Source of the DNA: Planctomycetota bacterium
Lineage (GTDB): Bacteria > Planctomycetota > UBA1135 > GCA-002686595
Length of the DNA stretch: 33,097 bases
Direction of reading: 5' to 3'
NCBI GenBank assembly: GCA_023150475.1
Contig: JAKLKU010000036.1
Location: forward strand, 1 to 33,097
The notes beneath the pieces were generated by a model. That model searched no databases. It had not been told where the DNA came from and worked only from the letters and a program-made list of their open reading frames with translations. Position 1 is the stretch's first letter. Each line of letters opens with the position of its first letter. Shown here in pieces: positions 8,831-16,534 of the stretch. Both the position numbers and the translations under genes were made by a program.

Positions 8831-10725
8831 GCATGAGAATCAAGTCCATCGCGTTCGCCGTGCTCTACGCCGCGCCGCTCTCGATGCTCGTCGTCGCCTG
8901 CGACGCGCTCGGCGGCGGAACCGAGACCGCGATCGAAGGCGCAGAAGTGCGTCAAGGCTCGCTCGCGATCACCGTCGTCGAGCGGGGCAACCTGAAGGCG
9001 GCCGACGTGGTCAGTCTGAAGAGCGAGATCGAAGGTTCGTCGACGATCCTCTACTTGATCGCGGAAGGCACGCACGTCGAAGCGGGCACGTTGCTCTGCG
9101 AGCTCGACGCGACGAGCCTCGTCGACAAGCGAGTGTCGCAGGAGATCTCCGTGCGCAACGCGGAGGCCGCGATGGTCGAAGCGCGCCAGAACCTCGAGAT
9201 CCAGAAGAGCCAGAACGAGAGCGACATCGCGAAGGCCGAACAGACGCTCGAGTTCGCGCGCCAGGACCTCAAGAAGTACCGCGAAGGCGACATGCTCGTG
9301 AAGGAGCAGGCCGCGCGCGAGGAGATCACGCTCAAGACCGAGGAGTCCGCCCGCGCGAAGGAACAGTTCGAGTGGTCGCAGAAGCTCGCGGAGAAGGGCT
9401 TCCTCACCAACACCGAGCTCGAAGCGGACCGGCTCGCCGAAAAGCGCTCGCAGATCCTGCTCGAGCAGGCCGAACGCGAACTCAAGCTGCTCGTCGACTA
9501 CGAGTTCCCGCGCGAGATCCAGAAGCTCGAAGCCGCGCTGCGCGAGGCCGAACGTGAGCTCGACCGCGTCAAACTGCAGGCCGAAGCGCGGATCGTCGAT
9601 CGCACGTCGGCGCTCGAGACCAACGAAGCGAAGCTGAAGCTCGAGCAGGAGAAGCTCGCGAAGCTCGTGCGCCAGATCGAGAAGGCGAAATTGGTCGCGC
9701 CGAAGGCCGGCATGGTCGTCTACGCGAAGCAGGAAGAGGGCGGCCGATTCGGCAACCAGCAGCCGATCGCCGAAGGCACCAACGTCCGCGAGCGCCAGGA
9801 GATCATCACGATCCCGACCGCCGGCGGCATGATCGCGCAGGCTTCGTTGCACGAATCGGTGCTGAAGCAAGTCGAAGTCGGCATGCCGGTCGACGTGCGC
9901 GTCGACGCGCTGCCGGGCCAGGTCTTCAAGGGCCGCGTGAAGATGGTCGCCGTGCTGCCCGACCAGAACAGTTGGTGGGCGAACCCGAACCTGCGCCTCT
10001 ACCGCTGCGACGTCGAGATCTCCGACGGCGTCTCCGAGATGCGCCCGGGCATGTCGTGCTCGATCGAGATCTTCTGCGACGAGTTGAAGGACGCGACCTA
10101 CGTGCCGGTGACCGCGGTCTTCCGTCACAAGGGCGACAGCGTCGCGTTCCTGTCGAAGGGCGCCGGCTACGAAGTCGTCACCGTCGAGACCGGACGCTTC
10201 AACGACAAGTGGGTGCAAGTCACGAAGGGCCTCACCGCGGGGCAACGCGTGCTCCTCTCGGTGCCGACCGACTTCAAGATCGAAGCGCCCGAGAAGTCCG
10301 AGACCGCCGAAGGCGGCGAAGCCGCGATGGCGGGCTTCGGTGCTGCCGGTGCCCCCGGTGCCCCCGGTGCCCCCGGTGCCCCCGGTGGCGGCAACGGCGT
10401 CAATGGCGGCGTTGCCCCCGGCTCCAACGGAGCGGGGCGTCCCTCCGGCGGCGAGCGCGGGGCGCGCATGCCCAGTGGCGAACGCGGCGGGTTCGGCGGA
10501 GATGCGGCACCGAGCTCCGACGGCGTTGCGCCTTCCTCCGGCGAGTCGGGCGCGACGGGTGAATCCGGCGGTCCGCGCCGCGGCCGCGGCCAGTGGAACG
10601 GCGAGCGTCCCTCTGATGGCGACCGGCCGGCGGGAGATCGTCCTTCGGGCAGCCGTCGCGGCCGGCGGCCGAGTCAGGACGAGGAGCATTCGGAGACGAC
10701 GCCGCAAGAAGGCGGCGGGAACTGA
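8827..10725 (+). CDS. Membrane-fusion (periplasmic adaptor) lipoprotein with collagen-like tail
   Basis: Adaptor linking the inner-membrane ABC transporter to the TolC channel. 632 residues; lipobox LVVAC (Cys25). Domain order: first barrel-sandwich half (about 57-98, ITVVERGNLKAADVV), a very long heptad-rich coiled-coil hairpin (about 100-287), second barrel-sandwich half (KLVAPKAGMVVYAKQ, 288-302), a beta-barrel (about 336-415, VGMPVDVRVDALPG) and a membrane-proximal region to about 480. Residues 490-632 are an apparently disordered Gly/Pro/Ser/Arg tail: four exact GAP triplets (508-519), then GERG, GESG and PRRGRG repeats. This tail is not part of normal MacA/HlyD proteins. Start ATG overlaps the TolC stop; an alternative Met lies two codons on. 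The ATPase gene follows after 2 bp. Confidence 0.9.
   Translation: MSMRIKSIAFAVLYAAPLSMLVVACDALGGGTETAIEGAEVRQGSLAITVVERGNLKAADVVSLKSEIEGSSTILYLIAEGTHVEAGTLLCELDATSLVDKRVSQEISVRNAEAAMVEARQNLEIQKSQNESDIAKAEQTLEFARQDLKKYREGDMLVKEQAAREEITLKTEESARAKEQFEWSQKLAEKGFLTNTELEADRLAEKRSQILLEQAERELKLLVDYEFPREIQKLEAALREAERELDRVKLQAEARIVDRTSALETNEAKLKLEQEKLAKLVRQIEKAKLVAPKAGMVVYAKQEEGGRFGNQQPIAEGTNVRERQEIITIPTAGGMIAQASLHESVLKQVEVGMPVDVRVDALPGQVFKGRVKMVAVLPDQNSWWANPNLRLYRCDVEISDGVSEMRPGMSCSIEIFCDELKDATYVPVTAVFRHKGDSVAFLSKGAGYEVVTVETGRFNDKWVQVTKGLTAGQRVLLSVPTDFKIEAPEKSETAEGGEAAMAGFGAAGAPGAPGAPGAPGGGNGVNGGVAPGSNGAGRPSGGERGARMPSGERGGFGGDAAPSSDGVAPSSGESGATGESGGPRRGRGQWNGERPSDGDRPAGDRPSGSRRGRRPSQDEEHSETTPQEGGGN
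10348..10383 (+). repeat. Four perfect 9-bp direct repeats (GGTGCCCCC)
   Basis: Four exact tandem copies of GGTGCCCCC lie inside the adaptor gene and encode Gly-Ala-Pro four times. All four copies use identical codons, including CCC for proline, which points to recent slippage-type expansion rather than old conserved coding. Gain or loss of a unit would stay in frame and change the tail by three residues. Confidence 0.95.
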
Positions 10726-10727
10726 CC

Positions 10728-11468
10728 GTGGCGGAAGCGCGCAACGGCGAGTCCGGCGGCGAGCCCGGCGCCGAAATCGTCGCGGAGCTCGAGAACGTCA
10801 GCCGGCTCTATCGCATGGGCTCGGCGGAGGTGCGTGCGCTCGACGACTTCTCGTTCGCGTTCCGCCGCGGCGAATACTGGGCGGTGATGGGGAGCTCGGG
10901 ATCGGGCAAATCGACGTTGCTCAACATCCTCGGCTGCCTCGATCGGCCGACGTCCGGGCAGTACCGCGTGCGCGGCACGCCGACGAGCACGCTGTCCGAT
11001 GATGCGCTGTCGGACCTGCGCAGTCGCGAACTCGGCTTCGTCTTCCAGTCGTACAACCTGATCCCGCAGCTCGACGTGCTCGAGAACATCCTGGTGCCGC
11101 TCTTCTACCAGGACGAGCCGCCGGCGGACGGCGAAGACCGCGCGCGGCGTTTGGCGGAGCGAGTCGGGCTCGGTCAACGTCTGCACCACCGGCCGACGGA
11201 ACTCTCGGGTGGTCAACAACAGCGCGTCGCGATCGCGCGTGCGTTGGTCAACGATCCGGCGCTGATCCTCGCCGACGAAGCGACGGGCAACCTCGACTCT
11301 CAGACGGCGCTCGAGATCCTCGCGCTCTTCGACGAACTCCACGCCGAGGGCAAGACGATCGTGCTCGTCACGCACGAACCGGACGTCGCGCAACGCGCCG
11401 AACGCGTCCTGCGTCTCAAGGACGGCAAGATCGAGTCGGTCTACGAGAACCGCAAGGTGCACGCATGA
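10728..11468 (+). CDS. ABC transporter ATP-binding protein, MacB/LolD type
   Basis: Cytoplasmic ATPase that powers the adjacent FtsX-type permease. The 246-residue protein has all nucleotide-binding motifs: Walker A GSSGSGKS (55-62), Q-loop Gln107 (FVFQSYNLIP), signature LSGGQQQRVAIARAL (from 159), Walker B LILADEATGNLD (179-190) and the switch His216 (VLVTHEP). The SYNLIP and ATGNLD wording is typical of the MacB/LolD mechanotransmission subfamily rather than of importers. The start is a GTG 2 bp after the adaptor stop. Its own stop overlaps the permease start (ATGA at 11465-11468), so the ATPase and permease are translationally coupled. Compared with MacB the ATPase and permease are separate chains. 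Confidence 0.95.
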   Translation: MAEARNGESGGEPGAEIVAELENVSRLYRMGSAEVRALDDFSFAFRRGEYWAVMGSSGSGKSTLLNILGCLDRPTSGQYRVRGTPTSTLSDDALSDLRSRELGFVFQSYNLIPQLDVLENILVPLFYQDEPPADGEDRARRLAERVGLGQRLHHRPTELSGGQQQRVAIARALVNDPALILADEATGNLDSQTALEILALFDELHAEGKTIVLVTHEPDVAQRAERVLRLKDGKIESVYENRKVHA

Positions 11469-12733
11469 AGCGCGCGAGTCTCCTGCGGACGGTGCGGCTC
11501 GGCGTCTCGAGCCTCTTGCTGCACAAGCTGCGCAGCGCGCTGACGACGCTCGGAGTGCTCTTCGGCACCTCCAGCGTGATCGCGATGCTCGCGATCGGCG
11601 AAGGCGCGAGCGAGAAGGCTCAGGCCGAGATCCGTTTGCTCGGCAGCCAGAACGTGATCCTGCGCAGCGTCAAACCGCGCGAGGACTTCGCCTCGAACCA
11701 ACAGACGCGCGTCAACACCTACGGCCTGACCGACGCCGACTACGCGCGCGTCTCGACGTTCCCTGGCGTCGGCCGCGTCGTGCCGGTGCGCGAGATCTAC
11801 GAGGAAGTGCGTCGCGGCTCGCGGGCGATGAATCCGCGCGTGCTCGCCTGCCCGCCGGTGTACCGCGAAGTCACCGGCCGCCACGTCCTCGAAGGTCGTT
11901 GGATCACCGACCAGGACGAGCGAGGCATCGCCAACGTCTGCGTGCTCTCCGACGAAGTCGCGCGTTACCTCTTCCCCGTCGAAGCGCCGCTCGGTCAGAC
12001 CGTGAAAGTCGGCGCCGACTACTACACGGTCGTCGGCACGCTGATGCCGCGCACGCGCCAACGCAGCGACGCGCCGTCCGCCGGTGAGCAGACGCAAGCC
12101 GAAGTCTTCATCCCGCTCGAGACCGGCCGCAAGTGGTACGGCAACCTGCAGGTGAAGATGCGCTCGGGCTCGCGCGAGATGGAAGAAGTCGAGCTCCACG
12201 AAGTGATCGTCGAAGTCGCGACGCCCGACGCCGTGCCGACGGTCGCCGCCGCCGCGCGCGAAGCGCTGTCGCGCTACCACACGCAGAAGGACTACGAAGT
12301 CGTCGTGCCGCTCGAGCAGTTGCTGCTCGCGGAGAAGACGAAGCGCATCTTCAACCTCGTGCTCGGCTCGATCGCGTCGATCAGTCTGCTCGTCGGCGGC
12401 ATCGGCATCATGAACGTGATGCTCGCGACCGTCACCGAGCGCACGCGCGAGATCGGCATCCGCCGCGCGCTCGGCGCGAAGCGCCGGCACATCGTCACAC
12501 AGTTCCTCGTCGAGACGGTGGTGCTTTCGGTCGGTGGTGGACTGCTCGGCGTCGCGTTGGGCCTGGTCGTGCCGTTGATCGTCGAGCACTTCGCCGACAT
12601 GCCGACGGTGATCACGCCGACGGCGCCGGCGCTCGCGTTCCTGATCTCCGCCGGCGTCGGCGTCGTGTTCGGGCTCTACCCGGCGTGGCGCGCGGCGAAC
12701 ATGGACCCGGTCGAAGCATTGCGTCACGAATGA
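11465..12733 (+). CDS. MacB/FtsX-family ABC permease
   Basis: Inner-membrane subunit of the tripartite exporter. The 422-residue protein has the MacB topology: one N-terminal helix (LTTLGVLFGTSSVIAMLAIG) preceded by a basic juxtamembrane stretch, a periplasmic MacB_PCD-like domain (about 55-285), and three C-terminal helices. The last part carries the FtsX signature GGIGIMNVMLATVTERTREI followed by GIRRALGAKRRHI, the cytoplasmic coupling region that contacts the ATPase. It ends with LYPAWRAANMDPVEALRHE, the standard MacB C-terminus. Proteins of this family drive substrates already in the periplasm (peptides, toxins, macrolides, lipoproteins) out through TolC rather than across the inner membrane. 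Both ends overlap neighbours by 4 bp: the ATPase upstream and the JAMM protein downstream. Confidence 0.94.
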   Translation: MKRASLLRTVRLGVSSLLLHKLRSALTTLGVLFGTSSVIAMLAIGEGASEKAQAEIRLLGSQNVILRSVKPREDFASNQQTRVNTYGLTDADYARVSTFPGVGRVVPVREIYEEVRRGSRAMNPRVLACPPVYREVTGRHVLEGRWITDQDERGIANVCVLSDEVARYLFPVEAPLGQTVKVGADYYTVVGTLMPRTRQRSDAPSAGEQTQAEVFIPLETGRKWYGNLQVKMRSGSREMEEVELHEVIVEVATPDAVPTVAAAAREALSRYHTQKDYEVVVPLEQLLLAEKTKRIFNLVLGSIASISLLVGGIGIMNVMLATVTERTREIGIRRALGAKRRHIVTQFLVETVVLSVGGGLLGVALGLVVPLIVEHFADMPTVITPTAPALAFLISAGVGVVFGLYPAWRAANMDPVEALRHE

Positions 12734-13197
12734 GCGTCACGCCGCGAGCGTCCGCGGCGAGCACACCCGCCGACGTCGACTTTCCGCGCGCGCTCTTCGC
12801 CGAGCTCGAAGCCTGGTCGCGCGAGAGTCATCCGTTCGAAGCCTGCGGCCTGCTCTTCGGCCGGCGTGCAACGGGCCGCATCGAAGTGGTCGCCGTGCGC
12901 CGCTATCCGAACGTGGCAGGCGAGCGTGCCCGCGACCGCTTCGAGATCGCCCCGCGCGACTTGATGGCCGCCGACCGCGAAGCCTGCGCGCTCGGCCTCG
13001 GCCTCGTCGGCACGTGGCACAGCCACCCCGACCACCCCGCGACACCGTCCGCCCACGACCGTGCGGCGGCATGGCCGGACGGTCTGCTCGCGATCGTGTC
13101 GGTGTCCGCGTCGGGCAACGCGGAACTCCTCGTGTTCCAAGATTCGGGCGAACGCGCACTCGCTGCATGCGACCGCGATTCGCCGGCAGTCCGCTGA
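12730..13197 (+). CDS. JAMM/MPN zinc metallopeptidase (Mov34/Mec+-like)
   Basis: A 155-residue stand-alone JAB1/MPN+ domain. All residues of the JAMM zinc site are present: the upstream acid Glu37 in HPFEACGLLFG, then HSHPDHPATPSAHD, which gives His97 and His99, seven spacer residues, Ser107 and Asp110. In this family one zinc and the glutamate hydrolyse isopeptide or C-terminal peptide bonds. Bacterial relatives such as Mec+ release amino acids from sulfur-carrier proteins, and eukaryotic ones remove ubiquitin. No signal peptide is visible, so it should be cytoplasmic. The start is unusual in context: ATGA overlap with the exporter permease, which implies co-translation with an export machine. 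No ThiS/MoaD-like carrier or E1-like gene is present in the window, so the substrate is unknown. Confidence 0.9.
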   Translation: MSVTPRASAASTPADVDFPRALFAELEAWSRESHPFEACGLLFGRRATGRIEVVAVRRYPNVAGERARDRFEIAPRDLMAADREACALGLGLVGTWHSHPDHPATPSAHDRAAAWPDGLLAIVSVSASGNAELLVFQDSGERALAACDRDSPAVR

Positions 13198-13225
13198 GGA
13201 ACGAGCGCCGCGGCTTCCGCTGCGC

Positions 13226-13246
13226 GCCGCGCACGGTCCGCGCGGC
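13226..13246. terminator. Possible terminator hairpin between convergent operon and comM
   Basis: A perfect 7-bp stem (GCCGCGC pairing with GCGCGGC) with a 7-base loop lies 29 bp after the JAMM stop. There is no T-run, so it is only a candidate end structure for the exporter transcript; in such GC-rich DNA short stems arise easily by chance. Confidence 0.3.
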
Positions 13247-13252
13247 CGGGGC

Positions 13253-13261
13253 GGGGGGGGG
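13253..13261. repeat. Homopolymeric G9 tract
   Basis: Nine consecutive G in the short intergenic gap between the JAMM gene and comM. It lies outside both coding regions as annotated. Such runs can slip in replication and are also error-prone in sequencing, so the exact length should be treated with care. Confidence 0.8.
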
Positions 13262-13386
13262 TGGCGCGCACGAGCTTCAGCGGTCGACCGTGATGGATGC
13301 CTCGTCTTCGTCCGGCGCGGGGCGTGCGGCGGCGGATCGCGGTGCCTCGCGTCGGCTGCCTCTCCGGGCTCCGTCTGGTTGCAGGT

Positions 13387-14943
13387 TCACACGAGCGGTG
13401 AGCGCAGCGCCAGCGCACGCGCGACGTGGCGCGTGTCGAGCTCCGGCTCGTCGGCGAGGTCGGCGAGTGTGCGGGCGACGCGGCGGACCGCCTGCACGGC
13501 GCGAGCCGACAGTGCGCGTTGGCCCGTCGCGCGCGCGAGCAACCGGCGCGATTCCGTGTCGAGCGGTGCGAGCCGATCCAGAGCGTCGGCCTGCAGGTCG
13601 GCGTTGCGCAACGCGCCCTGTCGGTCGAACATCCGCGCGCGCGCGTTGCGCACCCGCGCCGCGAGCTCGGCGCCGCTCGGCTCCTGTCCAGCGGTGGGAG
13701 CCACGCCCGCAGCCGAGGTCCGCGGCGCGGCCGGCGACAGTTCGTCGAGCGTCGGCGCCGCGAGCTCCACACGCAGGTCGATGCGGTCGAGCAGCGGCCC
13801 GGAGATGCGCGAGCGGTAGCGCTGCACGTGCCACGGCGGACAGCGGCACGCGACTTTCGGGTGGCCCTGGAAGCCGCACGGGCACGGGTTCATCGCGGCG
13901 ACGAGTTGGAAGCGAGCCGGCAGCTCCAGTTGTCGGCCCGCGCGCGAGAGCAGGATCGTGCCGGTCTCGATCGGTTGGCGCAGCGCTTCGAGCACTTCGC
14001 GGCGGAACTCCGGCAGCTCGTCGAGGAACAGCACGCCGCAGTGCGCGAGCGTGATCTCGCCCGGACTCGGCGGAGAACCGCCGCCGACGAGGCCCGCGTA
14101 GCTGACCGTGTGGTGCGGCGCGCGGAACGGCCGTGCACTGGCGAGGCCACGCGGCCAACGCCCGGCCGCGGAAAGCACGCGCGTGATCTCGAGCCGCTCG
14201 TCGATCGTGAGCTCGGGACACAACGATCCGAGCCGCCGCGCGAGCATGCTCTTGCCCGCGCCGGGCGGGCCGACGAACAGGAGTCCATGTCCACCGGCGG
14301 CCGCCGCGGCGAGGGCGAGCTTGCCGAGCGACTGGCCGCGCACCTCGTCGAGGCTCGTCGGCGCGGCCGCGTCCGTCAGCGCGACCTCCTCGTCCGATTC
14401 CGGCGCAGTCAGCGCGTTCTCGACGCCGGAAACGTGCGCGATCACGTCCTCGAGCCGTCCGGCGACGAGCGCGCGGACGCCGGGGATCCATCCGGCCTCG
14501 CACGCGGTCTCGCGCGGCGCGACGAACGTCTCGACGCCGTGCTTCTTCGCGGCGAGCGCCGTGGCGAGCCCGCCCGGCACCGCGTGCAGCGTGCCGTCGA
14601 TGCCGACCTCGCCGAGGAAGAGCGTGCGGTCGAGCGCCTCTGCGCCGACGTGGCCCGCCGCGACCGCGGCGGCGAGCACCATCGCGAGGTCGAGCCCGCC
14701 GCCGACCTTCGGCAGCGCGGCCGGCACCAGGTTCAGGAAGAGCCGGCCGTTCGGCAGGTGCATGCGGTTCGCTTCGAGCGCGCAGACGAGCCTCCCGCGG
14801 CTCTCGCGGATCACCGCGTCGGGCAATCCGGTCAAGATCACTTCGGTCTTGCCGGCCTCGCGCCGATCGAAGCGGGCTTCGACGGTCACGAGCTCGGCCT
14901 CGCTGCCGACCAGGCAGGCGCCCAACACACGCACGGTTCGCAC
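13387..14943 (-). CDS. comM: ComM/YifB family Mg-chelatase-like AAA+ ATPase
   Basis: ComM is a hexameric helicase that extends branch migration during natural transformation in Vibrio and related bacteria; YifB homologues are widespread. The 518-residue protein has the full layout: N-terminal LonC-like domain (TVEARFDRREAG, LTGLPDAVIRESRGR, LNLVPAALPKVGGGLDLA), Walker A GPPGAGKS (225-232), RPFRAPHHTVSYAGLVGGG, Walker B GVLFLDELPEF (303-313), the four-cysteine insert NPCPCGFQGH to CRCPP (Cys354, 356, 366, 368), and the C-terminal YifB helical domain. I chose the GTG at 14943 because family members start just before the VRVLGACLVG strand. The frame stays open to 15084, but a start there would overlap the divergent CMD gene. 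Convergent with the exporter operon. Confidence 0.92.
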   Translation of the reverse strand: MRTVRVLGACLVGSEAELVTVEARFDRREAGKTEVILTGLPDAVIRESRGRLVCALEANRMHLPNGRLFLNLVPAALPKVGGGLDLAMVLAAAVAAGHVGAEALDRTLFLGEVGIDGTLHAVPGGLATALAAKKHGVETFVAPRETACEAGWIPGVRALVAGRLEDVIAHVSGVENALTAPESDEEVALTDAAAPTSLDEVRGQSLGKLALAAAAAGGHGLLFVGPPGAGKSMLARRLGSLCPELTIDERLEITRVLSAAGRWPRGLASARPFRAPHHTVSYAGLVGGGSPPSPGEITLAHCGVLFLDELPEFRREVLEALRQPIETGTILLSRAGRQLELPARFQLVAAMNPCPCGFQGHPKVACRCPPWHVQRYRSRISGPLLDRIDLRVELAAPTLDELSPAAPRTSAAGVAPTAGQEPSGAELAARVRNARARMFDRQGALRNADLQADALDRLAPLDTESRRLLARATGQRALSARAVQAVRRVARTLADLADEPELDTRHVARALALRSPLV

Positions 14944-15039
14944 GCATCCAAAGACGTCGCGACGCCGTAACGGTTGCAGTTTGTTTCTCCGCGACTTGCG
15001 CGTTCGGGCCCGAAACCGCAGCCTCGCGCACGCATCCAA
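14939..15039. promoter_or_regulatory. Divergent comM/arsenosugar intergenic region: 13-bp direct repeats and a 12-bp palindrome
   Basis: CGCACGCATCCAA occurs exactly twice, at 14939-14951 (covering the comM GTG start) and 15027-15039, 88 bp apart. Between them lies a perfect 12-bp palindrome TTCGGGCCCGAA at 15003-15014. The only divergent promoters for comM and the CMD-arsS pair must lie in or near this interval, so these are candidate operator sites. No regulator gene (for example an ArsR) is adjacent, and I recognise neither site as a known box. Confidence 0.4.
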
Positions 15040-15076
15040 GCGTTCTCTGGCCCCGGAGCGCCGCTTTGCCACTGCC

Positions 15077-15409
15077 ATGAACACGTACTACGACCCCGCC
15101 GACCTCGCGAAGTTCGGCACGATCGGCGAGCACGCGCCGGAGCTCGCCAAGAAGTTCTTCGACTACTACGGCGCGGTCTTCGCCGACGGCGCCTTGACCG
15201 CCCGCGAGAAGTCGCTCGTCGCGCTCGGCGTCGCGCTCGCCGTGCAGTGCCCGTACTGCATCGACGCGTACACGCAGGACACGCTGGCCAAAGGCTGCGA
15301 TCCCGAGCAGCTCACCGAAGTCGCCCACGTCGCGACCGCGATCAAGGGCGGCGCCGCGCTGGTGCACGGCGTGCAGATGAAGAACGCGGCGAAGAAAGTC
15401 TCGATGTAG
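15077..15409 (+). CDS. Arsenosugar biosynthesis-associated peroxidase-like CMD protein
   Basis: A 110-residue carboxymuconolactone-decarboxylase/AhpD-fold protein. It has the redox pair CPYC (58-61) on the helix after EKSLVALGVALAVQ, followed by IDAYTQDTLAKGCDPEQLTEV and AHVATAIKGGAALVHG. The His that follows the CxxC in AhpD proteins is replaced by Tyr65, while a His remains at 84. This exact type, with the gene directly before arsS, is the known arsenosugar biosynthesis-associated peroxidase-like family. The reaction is not established; a thiol-dependent redox step on an arsenic intermediate is a reasonable inference. The ATG at 15077 has no visible ribosome-binding site. arsS starts 9 bp after its stop. 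It is divergent from comM. Confidence 0.88.
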   Translation: MNTYYDPADLAKFGTIGEHAPELAKKFFDYYGAVFADGALTAREKSLVALGVALAVQCPYCIDAYTQDTLAKGCDPEQLTEVAHVATAIKGGAALVHGVQMKNAAKKVSM

Positions 15410-15418
15410 CCGCACGCG

Positions 15419-16534
15419 ATGGCGAGTTCGCTCGAAGACGCGTCGCAGGGGCTCAAGGTCGTGCCGACGCTCGCGCGCCGGGGCGCGGAGCTCGCGTCGC
15501 CGCGGGTGCAGCTCGAGGCGCTCGCGCGTGCGCAGCTCGCCGATCCCTTGGGCGGCGATTTCGACCGGCACGTCGAGCGCGCGGGGTTCGCACCGCTCTC
15601 GAGCGTCGGCATCCAGGTGCTCCAGCTCAATCTGGGCCGCGTCTGCAACCAGACGTGCGCGCACTGCCACGTCGACGCCGGCCCCGATCGGCGCGAGTCG
15701 ATGTCGCGCGAGACCGCCGAGCTCGCGTTGCGCTTCCTCGAGCGGACCTCGATCCCGACCGTCGACCTGACCGGCGGCGCACCGGAGCTCAACCCGAACT
15801 TCGAGCACTTGGTGCGCGAGTCGCGCCGGCTCGGGCGGCACGTGCTGGATCGCTGCAATCTGACGATCCTCGGCGCGCCGCGCTATGCGCACCTGCCGCG
15901 CTTCTTCGCGGAGCACCGCGTCGAAGTGATCTGCTCGCTGCCGCACTACCGCCAGCTCTCGACCGATCGCCAGCGCGGCGAAGGCGTGTACGCCGCGTCG
16001 ATCGAAGGATTGAAGCTCTTGAACGCGGTCGGTTACGGCCGCGAGGGCTCCGGTCTGCGGCTCGTGCTCGTCACCAATCCGGTCGGCGCGTTCCTGCCGG
16101 CGGGGCAACGTTCGCTCGAAGCGGAGTGGAAGCGCGAGTTGCGACGCCTGCACGGCATCGAGTTCGACGCGCTCTACACGATCACGAACATGCCGATCAG
16201 CCGCTTCCTCGAGTGGTTGCTCGAGAAGGGCGAGCTCGAGGCGTATCTCGAGAAGCTCGTCGGTGCGTTCAACCCGGCGGCGGCGAGCGGCGTGATGTGC
16301 CGCACGACGTTGTCGGTGGGCTGGGACGGCCGGCTCTTCGACTGCGACTTCAACCAGATGCTCGACCTCGAGCTCGGGTTCGGCGCGCCGCGGCACCTCG
16401 CCGACGTCGATCTCCGGGAGCTCGAGCAGGTCGGGCGCGTCGACGCGCTCGAACGGCGCCGCATCGTCACGGCGCGCCACTGTTTCGGCTGCACCGCGGG
16501 AGCGGGCTCTTCCTGTGGCGGCGCGTTGGCTTGA
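15419..16534 (+). CDS. arsS: Arsenosugar biosynthesis radical SAM protein ArsS
   Basis: Radical SAM enzyme proposed to transfer a 5'-deoxyadenosyl group from SAM to dimethylated arsenic on the route to arsenosugars. The 371-residue protein has the [4Fe-4S] motif CNQTCAHCH (Cys76, Cys80, Cys83), a VDLTGGAPELNPNF segment (the SAM-binding GGxP region), YTITNMPISRF, and a C-terminal extension with TLSVGWDGRLFDCDFNQML. The diagnostic tail HCFGCTAGAGSSCGG is complete. In some homologues the last Cys position is selenocysteine; here it is a TGT codon, so this is the Cys form. The methylating enzyme ArsM is not in the window. The last 20 bp overlap the start of the amidase lipoprotein gene. The pairing with the preceding CMD gene makes the call secure. 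Confidence 0.93.
   Translation: MASSLEDASQGLKVVPTLARRGAELASPRVQLEALARAQLADPLGGDFDRHVERAGFAPLSSVGIQVLQLNLGRVCNQTCAHCHVDAGPDRRESMSRETAELALRFLERTSIPTVDLTGGAPELNPNFEHLVRESRRLGRHVLDRCNLTILGAPRYAHLPRFFAEHRVEVICSLPHYRQLSTDRQRGEGVYAASIEGLKLLNAVGYGREGSGLRLVLVTNPVGAFLPAGQRSLEAEWKRELRRLHGIEFDALYTITNMPISRFLEWLLEKGELEAYLEKLVGAFNPAAASGVMCRTTLSVGWDGRLFDCDFNQMLDLELGFGAPRHLADVDLRELEQVGRVDALERRRIVTARHCFGCTAGAGSSCGGALA

Noticed and set aside
16480..16534. Selenocysteine codon in arsS
   Set aside because: Some ArsS proteins carry Sec near the C-terminus, but here the position is a TGT cysteine codon and the only TGA is the normal stop.
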